DNA of 31,055 bases, from NCBI GenBank assembly GCA_002361535.1, contig DETG01000014.1, positions 1 through 31,055 on the forward strand. The letters are read 5' to 3'. Position numbers and translations under genes: made by a program. Under the pieces are notes generated by a model, which saw only the letters and a list, made by a program, of their open reading frames with translations, was not told the DNA's origin and did not search any database. This stretch comes from Prevotella sp. UBA3294. GTDB lineage: Bacteria > Bacteroidota > Bacteroidia > Bacteroidales > Bacteroidaceae. Shown here piece by piece: positions 14,122 through 22,847 of this stretch (the first letter of the stretch is position 1; each line of letters opens with the position of its first letter).

Positions 14122-17100
14122 ATGAGAAAATCTTTTCTAAAGACATGCAAAGGCAGTGCGTTCAGCCGGTGGGCTTTGTTGCTGCTTTTCATGATTCCAC
14201 TTTCTGCCTTGGCGCAGGATGTGAAGGTGACGGGTACCATCACGGATGCCACGACTGGTGATGAGATCATCGGAGCAACTGTGAAGGTACAAGGCTCTTC
14301 TTCGGGAGCCATCTCGGATGTTTCGGGTAATTACCAGATTACCGCAAAGGTGGGTAGGAACCTCGAAATTTCGTATGTAGGTTATAAAACACAGATCATC
14401 AAGGTGACCAAGGCGGGGGTAATCAATGTACAACTCTCTGAGGATTCACAAGTGATGGACGAAGTGGTGGTGGTAGGTTACGGTGTGATGAAACGTTCCG
14501 ACCTCACCGGTTCGGTATCATCCATCAACGAGGAGCAGATCAAGCAAGGTGTGAACACCTCGGTGGAACAGGCCATGCAAGGACGTATCGCCGGTGTTCA
14601 GGTCACGCAGAACTCGGGTGCTCCTGGTGGTGGTATCTCCGTACAGATCCGTGGTATCAACTCTCTGAATGGTGGTAATGAACCGTTGTATGTGGTGGAT
14701 GGTATCGCCATGTCGGGACAGTCGAGTGGTAACACTTCTGTGATGAGTACCATCAACCCGTCGGATATTACCTCTATCGAGGTGTTGAAAGACGCTTCGG
14801 CCACGGCTATCTATGGATCGCGTGCATCAAATGGTGTGGTGCTGATTACGACTAAACGCGGACAGGAAGGTAAGCCGAAGGTAACCTATGAGGGTTACAT
14901 GGGATGGCAGACTCTACCCAAGCAGTTGGATGTGATGAATCTGCATGAGTATGCTGATTACTACAATACCCGAGCACAGATCTTCGGATGGGGAACACAA
15001 CAGCAGTATCTGAACCAGGACTTGCTGACAGACGGTACCAACTGGCAGGATGAGCTGTTCCGCACAGCATTCATGCACAACCATCAGTTGAACATCAACG
15101 GCGGTACACAGAACATGCACTATTCAATCTCTGGCGGTTACCTGGATCAGGATGGTATTGCCGTGGGATCTTCTTTCGAACGTGCCACGTTCCGTGCTAA
15201 TTTCGATACTGAGATCAACAAGTGGCTGAGCGTGGGAACGAATATCTCTTATGCCTCGACTCACCAGAACACCTCGTTTGATGAGTTCAGCGTAATCTAT
15301 AACGCCTTGACGGGTCTGCCTGATATGGCTGCCCATAACCCCGATGGCAGTTATGACTTCGGTGGAAACCTGGAGTACAACTACAACTCGAACCCACTGT
15401 TTGAGGCCGAGATGAAAGATAACTGGCGCAAAGACCAGTCACTCGACTATAACTTCTATGCAAACATCACGCCCATCAAGGGATTGACCATCCGTGTGGA
15501 GTATGGTGGAAACCGTGGATGGGGACGCTCATTCTATTTCGTTCCCGAGTATTCTACGGCAACGAGAAAGATAGAATCGCAGCTTACTCACGGAAACAGT
15601 ACCAACAAATACAATTCCTTTAAGCAGTACGCTACCTATGAGTTCGATCCTTTCAAAGGAAACCATGTATCCATCATGGCTGGACATGAGTCGCAGGATG
15701 GTGAGTGGTACCAAGGTTCGATGGGGCGCAAGGGATATATCTCCAGCTCTATCAAGAGTATTGCCGTTGGTGATGCTTCCACGGCAACGAACAGTGAACA
15801 GGGTGCCGACTGGGCCATCGAGTCGTATTATGGTCGTCTGAACTATAACCTCCTTGACCGTTATCTAATTACGGGTACGGTGCGTGCCGACGGTTCTTCC
15901 AAGTTTGCCAAAGGACACAAGTGGGGTACGTTCCCCTCTGCTGCCTTTGCCTGGCGTATCAGTCAGGAGCCTTTCATGAAAAAACTGACATGGCTGAGCA
16001 ATGCCAAGCTCCGTCTGGGATGGGGATTGGTAGGAAACCAGAATGCTGCCGACTATGCCTATGGCGTGAGGATGAAGAATGTGACGACAGCTACGGGAAC
16101 AGCCTATCTCCCCGCCAACTATCCGAATGAAGACCTGACATGGGAGTCAACCAAGTCGTGGAACGTTGGTCTCGACCTCTCTTTCCTGAACAACCGCATC
16201 GAATTCATTGTAGATGCTTATCTGAAAAATACCGACGACCTGCTGTTAGAGGCAATCCTGCCGAATTACTTGAAGTCAGACAACGGTATGAGTCCAGCAT
16301 GGGAGAACACTGGATCCATGGAGAACAAAGGTATCGAGTTCACGCTGAACACAGTGAATATCTCCAAGAAAAAATTCCAGTGGCGCACGGGTATCACGCT
16401 CTCTTTCAACAAGAACAAACTGAAAAGCCTGAACTCTGAGTCGGGTGCCCTGCCAGGACAGATTGATCAGGACTTGCTGACATGGACGAACATCGGAGGA
16501 CCGGTGGGACGATTCTATGGCTATAATGTCATCGGTATGTTTACCTGTGAGGATGATTTCTACCAGAAGAATAAACTCGGGGAGTTCATATTGGATGAGA
16601 ATGGCGGTCGTGTACCCGTGGCTCGTCCTGTGATCGATGGTACTACTGAGTTACAACCAATCTCGCCAGACCGTATCTGGGTGGGAGACTTCATCTTCGA
16701 GGATGTGAACAAAGACGGCTTGATCACTGAGGCCGACCGTAAGTATATCGGCGACCCGAACCCCAAGTTCACCTTCGGTATCAATAATGTGATAACATGG
16801 AGAGACTTTGAACTGTCGTTCTTCCTCAATGGTAGTGTGGGCAACGATGCTTACAACTATATCCGTCAGTCGTTTACCAATCCGGGTAGCTGGGGTAACC
16901 GCATGAAGGATGTCTTTAACTATGCTCGCATCGAACTCTACGACCCGGAGGGTTCCACCACCGACATCAGCAATGTCTTTATCTCGAACGCAAACACTGC
17001 TAAGGTACAACGCGTGAACCAGTATGATGCCAATAAAAATAACCGACCAAGCAGCCGCTTCATCGAGGATGCCTCTTATATCCGACTGAAGACACTCTCC

Positions 17101-17316
17101 TTGGCATGGAACGTACCTAAAGCATGGCTGTTGAAGATGAGACTCGACTGGGCTCAGCTTTATGTCAATGCACAGAACCTTTTCACCATCACGAAGTACA
17201 AGGGCTATGACCCGGAACTGGGATCCATTGGACAGAGTGTGATCAAACAAGGTATCGACAACTACCGTTATCCTTCTCAGCGCATCTTCAATGTGGGCTT
17301 GAAAGTTAGTTTCTAA
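14122..17316 (+). CDS. SusC-like TonB-dependent outer-membrane transporter
   Basis: A 1064-residue outer-membrane protein that imports oligosaccharides using TonB energy, partnered by the SusD lipoprotein encoded next. Seen in order: a signal peptide ending near ALAQ (about residue 32); a CarboxypepD_reg-like domain (34-110; VTGTITDATTGDEIIGATV); a TonB-box-like EVVVVGYG (114-121); a plug domain (about 122-235; LTGSVSSINEEQI, then VQIRGINSLNGGNEPLYVVDGI); and a long barrel ending in aromatic-rich YPSQRIFNVGLKVSF. A DVNKDGLITEADRKYIGDPNP segment (about residues 870-890) is a common SusC calcium-like loop. The frame opens at 14044, but that TTG is inside the -7 box. ATG 14122 gives the signal peptide; an in-frame ATG at 14083 is an alternative. 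It is the first gene of susC-susD-SGBP-GH5. Confidence 0.95.
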   Translation: MRKSFLKTCKGSAFSRWALLLLFMIPLSALAQDVKVTGTITDATTGDEIIGATVKVQGSSSGAISDVSGNYQITAKVGRNLEISYVGYKTQIIKVTKAGVINVQLSEDSQVMDEVVVVGYGVMKRSDLTGSVSSINEEQIKQGVNTSVEQAMQGRIAGVQVTQNSGAPGGGISVQIRGINSLNGGNEPLYVVDGIAMSGQSSGNTSVMSTINPSDITSIEVLKDASATAIYGSRASNGVVLITTKRGQEGKPKVTYEGYMGWQTLPKQLDVMNLHEYADYYNTRAQIFGWGTQQQYLNQDLLTDGTNWQDELFRTAFMHNHQLNINGGTQNMHYSISGGYLDQDGIAVGSSFERATFRANFDTEINKWLSVGTNISYASTHQNTSFDEFSVIYNALTGLPDMAAHNPDGSYDFGGNLEYNYNSNPLFEAEMKDNWRKDQSLDYNFYANITPIKGLTIRVEYGGNRGWGRSFYFVPEYSTATRKIESQLTHGNSTNKYNSFKQYATYEFDPFKGNHVSIMAGHESQDGEWYQGSMGRKGYISSSIKSIAVGDASTATNSEQGADWAIESYYGRLNYNLLDRYLITGTVRADGSSKFAKGHKWGTFPSAAFAWRISQEPFMKKLTWLSNAKLRLGWGLVGNQNAADYAYGVRMKNVTTATGTAYLPANYPNEDLTWESTKSWNVGLDLSFLNNRIEFIVDAYLKNTDDLLLEAILPNYLKSDNGMSPAWENTGSMENKGIEFTLNTVNISKKKFQWRTGITLSFNKNKLKSLNSESGALPGQIDQDLLTWTNIGGPVGRFYGYNVIGMFTCEDDFYQKNKLGEFILDENGGRVPVARPVIDGTTELQPISPDRIWVGDFIFEDVNKDGLITEADRKYIGDPNPKFTFGINNVITWRDFELSFFLNGSVGNDAYNYIRQSFTNPGSWGNRMKDVFNYARIELYDPEGSTTDISNVFISNANTAKVQRVNQYDANKNNRPSSRFIEDASYIRLKTLSLAWNVPKAWLLKMRLDWAQLYVNAQNLFTITKYKGYDPELGSIGQSVIKQGIDNYRYPSQRIFNVGLKVSF

Positions 17317-17335
17317 TACATAATATATATAGGAT

Positions 17336-19210
17336 ATGAAAATGAATAGATTGAATATTTTCGCGGCTTCCGCACTCGTCGCCCTTGCCTTTGGGGTGAG
17401 CAGTTGTGGCGAGGATTATCTGGAGCGTCAGCCGCAGCATCAATATACCGAAGATACATTCTATGGCGCTGATGATATCGATGAGACAGCCATGCTCAGG
17501 ATGCTGGAACCCCTGTACAACAATGCATGGTTCGATTATAACCAGCGTGCCATCATCGGTATCGGATCCTTCCGTGCCAACGATGGATGGAGCCCTTATC
17601 TGAATGGTGAGTTCGCCCGATTCCAGATTACGGGTCTTACCACCGAGCTTGCCCAGGCATGGAGCTCATTCTATAATGTGGTGACAGCAGCCAACTCCAT
17701 TATCAAGAGTGTGGAGCGTAACGCCAAGGAAGGGGCCAACCAGGATATCATGAACCAGATTAATGGTGAGGCACGACTGATGCGCGGACTGGCTTATTTC
17801 TATCTGCTCCGCGGATGGGGCGAGGTGATCCTCTACGAAGATAATGATGAGGCTGCCAAACATCCTACCTTACCGCTGAACACGGAGGAGAGTGTACTGA
17901 AGTTTGTGGTGCGTGACTTTGAGGATGCCTCAGAGTTGCTGCCAGAGAAAGCTACGACGGTGAACCATCCGTCTCGCTATGTGGCAAAAGCCTATTTGGC
18001 AAAAGCTTTGCTCGCACAGAGCGGTTGGAACAAAGGCGGTACTCGCGACCAGGCCACACTCGACCGTGTCGTGGCTCTTTGTAATGAGGTGATTAACTGT
18101 GGACAATACCAGTTACTCGACAACTACGAGGATTTGTTCAAGGTAGAGAACAATGCCTGCTATACCGACAATAACAAGGAGACGCTGTTGGCTTTACGGT
18201 GGGCTGATCCACTGTCAGGAAACTGGGGTGAAGTAAACACCCATATCTCTGACCTGGCATGGTCGGATGTCTGCGATGTGGGTGTGTGGGGCGGTTCTCT
18301 CCATGCTTCGGTGGATATGATCGAGCTGTACAACCAAGAGCCCAAAGACTCGTTCCGCCTGCGTGCTACCTTCTTTACCCCAGGAAGAAACTATGACTAC
18401 ATCCTGAAAGACAAGGGTGGCTACACCTATGATAAGAACTGGATGCAGGTAAAGAAGGGTGTCATTGGCGACAAGGCCGACTGTAATGGAAAACTGGCTC
18501 AGCAGCGTGATCCGTTCAATACTTATATGCTCCGATTCGCTGATGTGTACCTCACGAAGGCTGAGGCTCTGCTGGGTAACAGTGAATCTACTACCAATGC
18601 CGAGGCTTTGGCCGCTATCAATGCCGTCCGTATGCGTGCTAAACTGGATCCTCTGACTTCTTTCACCTTCGAGGATCTGATCCGTGAGCGCCGTATCGAG
18701 TTCTGTATGGAGTACGTGAATTGGTTCGACATGGTTACATGGTACCGCTGGAAACCCCAGTATATGCTACGATTCTTCAACGAGAAACAGTTCCGTGGCT
18801 TTATGTTGAACAGCGGTGATGTGATTCTGAATCCAGACAAGACCTTGAGCTACCGTGTCGTACCACCTGGTGATGGTACTTGGTATCATGGAACTTCGTG
18901 GGATGAGAACGGTGAAATCAGGACTTCTTATTGGAGTGATGCCGAGCGTTACAACGATGGTAGAGTGGTGTGCCGCAAGAACGGTATCGGCGTGAGTGAT
19001 GACAATCCTATCGTTGAGGTGGGAGGTGTACCCCAGGATAAAGAACATGGCTATACCTATGATCTCTGGAAGGATGCGCTGAACACTACAGGTGTGTTGC
19101 CTATCAAGCTCACAGAAGAGAATATCTTCATGCCTTATCCTGAGAGTGATGTGCTCCAAAACCCGTATTTCAATATGCCGGCAGTGGAGTATGACTTCGA
19201 TCATGAGTAA
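17336..19210 (+). CDS. SusD-like glycan-binding lipoprotein
   Basis: The 624-residue surface lipoprotein forms the lid over the SusC barrel and delivers glycan. The lipoprotein signal ends GVSSC with acylated Cys24, followed by GEDYLERQPQ, a typical SusD start. TPR-like helices lie in the N-half, including GEARLMRGLAYFYLLRGWGEV (about 144-164). The C-terminal RagB/SusD region carries RFADVYLTKAEALLG (about 400-414), INAVRMRAKLD and ERRIEFCMEYVNWFDMVTW. The length is longer than SusD of the starch system (551) but within the family range. It begins 19 bases after susC; a second ATG two codons on (17342) is equally possible. Substrate cannot be read from SusD itself; the neighbouring enzymes suggest xyloglucan or another beta-1,4-glucan with side chains. 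Confidence 0.95.
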   Translation: MKMNRLNIFAASALVALAFGVSSCGEDYLERQPQHQYTEDTFYGADDIDETAMLRMLEPLYNNAWFDYNQRAIIGIGSFRANDGWSPYLNGEFARFQITGLTTELAQAWSSFYNVVTAANSIIKSVERNAKEGANQDIMNQINGEARLMRGLAYFYLLRGWGEVILYEDNDEAAKHPTLPLNTEESVLKFVVRDFEDASELLPEKATTVNHPSRYVAKAYLAKALLAQSGWNKGGTRDQATLDRVVALCNEVINCGQYQLLDNYEDLFKVENNACYTDNNKETLLALRWADPLSGNWGEVNTHISDLAWSDVCDVGVWGGSLHASVDMIELYNQEPKDSFRLRATFFTPGRNYDYILKDKGGYTYDKNWMQVKKGVIGDKADCNGKLAQQRDPFNTYMLRFADVYLTKAEALLGNSESTTNAEALAAINAVRMRAKLDPLTSFTFEDLIRERRIEFCMEYVNWFDMVTWYRWKPQYMLRFFNEKQFRGFMLNSGDVILNPDKTLSYRVVPPGDGTWYHGTSWDENGEIRTSYWSDAERYNDGRVVCRKNGIGVSDDNPIVEVGGVPQDKEHGYTYDLWKDALNTTGVLPIKLTEENIFMPYPESDVLQNPYFNMPAVEYDFDHE

Positions 19211-19234
19211 TTCATCAAGAATTAATTAGATAAA

Positions 19235-20899
19235 ATGGAAACAAAGATGAAACATTATAAGTATCATTTCAAGACAAACGTGCTGCTCTTCCTTTCTCTT
19301 GCAGCATGGATGTTCACCGTTACCGCCTGTAACGATGACGACTCAGGCGGCACACCCCGGATCACTTCTGTCACAAACACCGATCCGGATAACCAGATAG
19401 AATATACGAAGGCAGGAACAGGCTCTCTGTTAGCCGTGAGGGGCGAGAATCTGAGTCATGCCATGAAAGTGTTTGTCAACGATCAGGAGATATGGTTCAA
19501 CCCCACGATGAATACTGATCACAGTATTATCATTCAGATTCCATCGGAAGGAAGTGGCTTTGAACTGACTGCCTTCAACAGCGAACTGAAAGATGAGATC
19601 CGTGTGGAGACAGATCATGGCACGGCTACCTATGCCTTTAAGATTACAGCTCCTTATCCTTCTGTGTCACGTGTTACGGCCCGCTATCCGCGTTCTGCAG
19701 GTGACATCGTTACGGTGACAGGTGAGAATCTGGTGGATATCGAACGTATCTTCATCACCGATCTCTCTGTTGATGAAATCTATGCATCCGAGTCGGAAGA
19801 GGTGGGTGGTCATCAGGTGGATGTTACTCAATACCAGACGACCAAGAAAGATCACCATGCCAGTACGGGAACATCGTTTGTTACTTCATCGGAGTTGAAG
19901 TTTACGATTCCTCAGATGTCATATACAGAGGGAACGCTGGTGTTCCAGTGTGCTTCGGGTAATGTCTATTATCCTTTCACGCTCTTCCTTCCGGCTCCTA
20001 CGATCACCGATGTGAGTACAGACATGCCGGTGACAGGTGAACCACTGATTATCTATGGAACAGACTTCGTTCAGGTTGATGAATTGAAGTTTGGAGATAA
20101 GGTAATCAATCCAGAAGACTATACCATCGCCGATTCGGAGGATCAGATTGAACTGGTTTTCAAACCGTATATGAAACCTACTGAGGGCAGCGATCCTGTT
20201 GTGAAGATTACTACTGGTGGTGGAACGGCTACGGCAAGTTTCTACGACTACTCTTCTCTGCTGACAGGCTTCGATGATGATCGTGCCATTGACAACGGAT
20301 GGGGCCCCAATGCCCTCTTCGAGACGGCTAATGGTGTGGATGCTCCCTATACCAGCGACGGAAACTATGCTCGTATCTTTGTTGAATCGGAAGGTCAGCA
20401 ATGGTGGGGAACCATGGTTTACTTCCGTAAGGACTGGGGTGAAAATAAGTTTGGATTGCCCAGCTTTGATGTGATTCCCGCTGATGCCAGTGCCGATGAG
20501 GTCTATCTGGCTGTGGAGGTGTTCAATAACGGATCTGATTACAACCAGATGGATGCTGACGGTTTCTTCACCTATACGGGGTATATCCGATACATGATTC
20601 AGCCTCTCGATGGCTCTGAGAATATCTATGATCAGATGACAGAATGGGGAGAGTATCCATCCACTTGTTTGTTTGACGGACTGGTCCTTGCAGACATCAG
20701 CGGTAAGGCTCCCGTAGGACAGTGGTACCGCAGTGTGTTGCCGCTCAGTAAGTTTGCCTGCTATGCTGGTAAGACTTATGCAGAGATTGTGAATACCGGA
20801 CTTAGTCAGTTCCGCTTCCAGTCGATCAATCAGGGAACACCCAAGGGAAAGATCGATGTTTGCTTCGACAATGTACGTATTATCTACCACAAGAAGTAA
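19235..20899 (+). CDS. Surface glycan-binding protein (SGBP-B type, TIG/IPT domains)
   Basis: A 554-residue lipoprotein: signal peptide with lipobox VTAC (Cys32) followed by NDDDSGG, the acidic stretch often associated with surface export in Bacteroidota. Two or three Ig-like TIG/IPT domains follow: PRITSVTNTDPDNQIEYTKAGTGSLLAVRGENL (about 41-73), YPSVSRVTARYPRSAGDIVTVTGENL (about 141-166) and PTITDVSTDMPVTGEPLIIYGTDF (about 252-275). The C-terminal ~200 residues, rich in Trp and Tyr and ending in KIDVCFDNVRIIYHKK, fit the xyloglucan-binding module (SGBP_B_XBD) known from Bacteroides ovatus. It should hold polysaccharide at the cell surface beside SusD. It lies in the SusE position, 24 bases after susD. 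Start ATG 19235 or 19247. Confidence 0.85.
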   Translation: METKMKHYKYHFKTNVLLFLSLAAWMFTVTACNDDDSGGTPRITSVTNTDPDNQIEYTKAGTGSLLAVRGENLSHAMKVFVNDQEIWFNPTMNTDHSIIIQIPSEGSGFELTAFNSELKDEIRVETDHGTATYAFKITAPYPSVSRVTARYPRSAGDIVTVTGENLVDIERIFITDLSVDEIYASESEEVGGHQVDVTQYQTTKKDHHASTGTSFVTSSELKFTIPQMSYTEGTLVFQCASGNVYYPFTLFLPAPTITDVSTDMPVTGEPLIIYGTDFVQVDELKFGDKVINPEDYTIADSEDQIELVFKPYMKPTEGSDPVVKITTGGGTATASFYDYSSLLTGFDDDRAIDNGWGPNALFETANGVDAPYTSDGNYARIFVESEGQQWWGTMVYFRKDWGENKFGLPSFDVIPADASADEVYLAVEVFNNGSDYNQMDADGFFTYTGYIRYMIQPLDGSENIYDQMTEWGEYPSTCLFDGLVLADISGKAPVGQWYRSVLPLSKFACYAGKTYAEIVNTGLSQFRFQSINQGTPKGKIDVCFDNVRIIYHKK

Positions 20900-20908
20900 G
20901 ATTCAAAA

Positions 20909-22381
20909 ATGAACATGATTATGAAAAAGAATATTTTCAGTTATATGCTCCTGCTGCTCCTCGGCTTGATGGCCTGGAGCTGCAGTGAGAGTGATAGCGA
21001 TACCAATGCCAAGCAGATGCGCTTGTTCAGGGATGGAGCGGAAATCAACGAACTGGAGTTCTCTCTGGGAGCCGCCAGTAAGATGGTGGGTGTGTTCTCC
21101 GATGCTGACTGGGATGCATCACTTGATGATGAGAGCTGGTGTACCATTTCCAATCATGCCGGATTCGTGGATGGTGACAGCATACAATATATAAAGGTGT
21201 CGGTAGAGAAGAACACGGGCGAACAGGCACGCACTGCCATTCTCACAGTCAAGGCGGGAAATACCACCCGTACGTTGACCATCCGTCAGAATGGTATGGG
21301 AACGGATCCTGGTGATACCTTCCCCAGTTCGTTTGCTACCTTGGAGGACTTCGGACTTGGTTATAACTTAGGAAACACCCTCGACTCCAATCCTACGAGT
21401 GCTGATGGTAATGGATGGTGGGAGCAGCGTTGGGCTGCAGGTGGCACACCGAGACCTTCTGACTGGGAGACCTCTTGGGGCCAGCCTGTCACTACTCCAG
21501 GGATTATCAATGCCATCGCCGAACGTGGGTTCAAGGTGATTCGTGTACCAGTCACTTGGTTCCCCCACATGGATGAGCAAGGAAACGTGGATCCTGTGTG
21601 GATGGCCCGTGTGAAAGAAGTGGTGGATATGGTACTCAATGCAGGTTGCTACGCCATCGTAAATGTGATGCATGATACTGGTGCGTCAGGAACCGCTTGG
21701 CTGATTGCCGATATGAATGTCTATCCCACTGCCAGTGTACGTTACAAGAAACTGTGGACACAGATTGCCACTGCTTTTAGGGATTATGGTGATCACCTGT
21801 TGTTCGAATCATTCAACGAGATCCTTTATGTGAACAATGACAATGGATGGACGGCTCCTGAAGCTGGCTCACCGTGCTACGAGGCTATTCGCCGCTACCA
21901 TCAGGATTTTGTGGATGCTGTACGTGCCACGGGCGGTAACAATGAGTTCCGTAACCTGATTATCAATCCCTATTCGGCATCCAGTACACAGACAGTTCTC
22001 AATGAATTGGTGGTGCCGAATGATGTGCATGCCAACCATCTCATGATGTCTGTTCACTCTTACGATCCATACAACTTCTGTAACGATAATGGTGAGTGGA
22101 GCATCTTGTACTTCAACGATGAATGTCGGCAGACGATCGATGAGGTGTTCCAGCGCGTTATCCGTCGTTCCAGTGATTTGGGCATCCCTGCATTCTTTGG
22201 AGAGTTCGGTGCGATCGATGGAAAGAAAGATCCTGATGAGCGCGTGAAATATGCTGCTTATATGGCGAAGAAGTTCAAGGAGAACGAGACGGTGGGTCTC
22301 TGGTGGATGGGTCTGATGGACCGCAGAAAACTGGAATGGACAGAGGACAATATCGTTACGTCCCTGTTTGAGAATTATTAA
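20909..22381 (+). CDS. GH5 endo-beta-glucanase with N-terminal BACON domain (probable surface endo-xyloglucanase)
   Basis: The 490-residue lipoprotein (Cys25 after GLMAWS) has a BACON domain (about 37-130; ADWDASLDDESWCTISNHAG, then TLTIRQNG) that holds the enzyme off the membrane. A GH5 barrel follows. The acid/base is Glu304 (FESFNEI) and the nucleophile Glu432 (AFFGEFG). Other GH5_4-like signatures are GYNLGNTLDS (151-160), WGQPVTT, VIRVPVTW, SVHSYDPYNF and LMDRRKLEWTEDNI. It should cut the glucan backbone at the cell surface before import. Departures from the usual motifs: NEI rather than NEP, VMHD where HHD is usual, and WWMG where WWDNG is usual. Domain order matches the BoGH5A xyloglucanase. 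ATGs at 20909, 20915 and 20921 are possible starts. It is the last gene before a terminator. Confidence 0.9.
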   Translation: MNMIMKKNIFSYMLLLLLGLMAWSCSESDSDTNAKQMRLFRDGAEINELEFSLGAASKMVGVFSDADWDASLDDESWCTISNHAGFVDGDSIQYIKVSVEKNTGEQARTAILTVKAGNTTRTLTIRQNGMGTDPGDTFPSSFATLEDFGLGYNLGNTLDSNPTSADGNGWWEQRWAAGGTPRPSDWETSWGQPVTTPGIINAIAERGFKVIRVPVTWFPHMDEQGNVDPVWMARVKEVVDMVLNAGCYAIVNVMHDTGASGTAWLIADMNVYPTASVRYKKLWTQIATAFRDYGDHLLFESFNEILYVNNDNGWTAPEAGSPCYEAIRRYHQDFVDAVRATGGNNEFRNLIINPYSASSTQTVLNELVVPNDVHANHLMMSVHSYDPYNFCNDNGEWSILYFNDECRQTIDEVFQRVIRRSSDLGIPAFFGEFGAIDGKKDPDERVKYAAYMAKKFKENETVGLWWMGLMDRRKLEWTEDNIVTSLFENY

Positions 22382-22394
22382 TTCAACTACCTTC

Positions 22395-22510
22395 GAGAGC
22401 ACGAGGGCGCGAAGGGAAGTGAGAGCGAGACTACCATTTAACCATCTCTTTTAGTGGCTTGTGGTTATGGGTCTTCTCGTGCCTCCTTCCCCTCGTGCTC
22501 TCTTTTTTTT
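22395..22510 (+). terminator. Terminator with widely separated arms ending the susC operon
   Basis: A 13-bp perfect inverted repeat (22395-22407, GAGAGCACGAGGG; 22490-22502) encloses about 82 bases and is followed by eight T (22503-22510). GAAGG next to the left arm can also pair with CCTTC next to the right arm across a 3-base bulge. The inside is itself partly self-complementary. It starts 14 bases after the GH5 stop. Confidence 0.8.
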
Positions 22511-22540
22511 ATGAGAGATCGTGTTCCTTTGTTCCTTTTA

Positions 22541-22609
22541 ACGCATTCTACGGGTCTAAATACACGCTTTTTACATTCACCTTAACACGCTTTTTACAAT
22601 CATACACTA
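22541..22609. repeat. Three 23-nt units (second short-period array)
   Basis: Units begin at 22541, 22564 and 22587, each with the core ACGCWTTYTAC and a variable second half. Units 2 and 3 share ACACGCTTTTTACA exactly when the two preceding bases are included. The array is non-coding, 31 bases after the terminator and before the twin palindromes. Confidence 0.6.
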
Positions 22610-22620
22610 AGATCTCGCGG

Positions 22621-22641
22621 AACAAAACAATTTGTTTTGTT
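22621..22641. repeat. 21-bp perfect palindrome, copy 1
   Basis: Left arm AACAAAACAA, centre T, right arm its exact reverse complement; the symmetry extends by one G-C pair on each side (22620-22642). It is identical to copy 2 at 22687. A hairpin would be A/T-rich with almost no loop, so a protein-binding site is more likely than an RNA structure. Confidence 0.8.
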
Positions 22642-22686
22642 CTCTAAAAAGCCCTTTCTTTGGATGTAAGTTATGGGGTTTTACAC

Positions 22687-22707
22687 AACAAAACAATTTG
22701 TTTTGTT
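22687..22707. repeat. 21-bp perfect palindrome, copy 2
   Basis: Same sequence as copy 1, centre-to-centre distance 66 bp. Its right end is 87 bp upstream of the -33 box of the HTCS promoter, a position suited to an upstream operator pair. Confidence 0.8.
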
Positions 22708-22794
22708 CCGGCATCTCCCATTCCCTTGATGATAAAGACGATGTTTTATCTGATCAGCAACCATCTGCTAAATGTAATAAATGCCATAAAAAAG

Positions 22795-22825
22795 TTGTAG
22801 GTTTTCCTTTTTTTTCTTACTTTTG
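22795..22825 (+). promoter_or_regulatory. Promoter of the HTCS regulator gene
   Basis: TTG at 22795-22797, a 20-bp T-rich spacer, and TACTTTTG at 22818-22825 match the Bacteroidota consensus. The leader to ATG 22848 is about 15 nt. Confidence 0.8.
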
Positions 22826-22847
22826 CAAGGCACAACTATTCAGAAAG

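Noticed and set aside
19919..20890. 323-codon open frame on the minus strand
   Set aside because: Antisense to the SGBP gene, no motif, composition of a shadow frame.
22459..22647. 62-codon frame after GH5
   Set aside because: It begins inside the terminator and ends in the first palindrome; no family or start signal.
22621..22707. Twin palindromes as the ends of an inserted element
   Set aside because: Only 45 bp lie between them, with no gene, and no target duplication is seen; operator sites are more likely.
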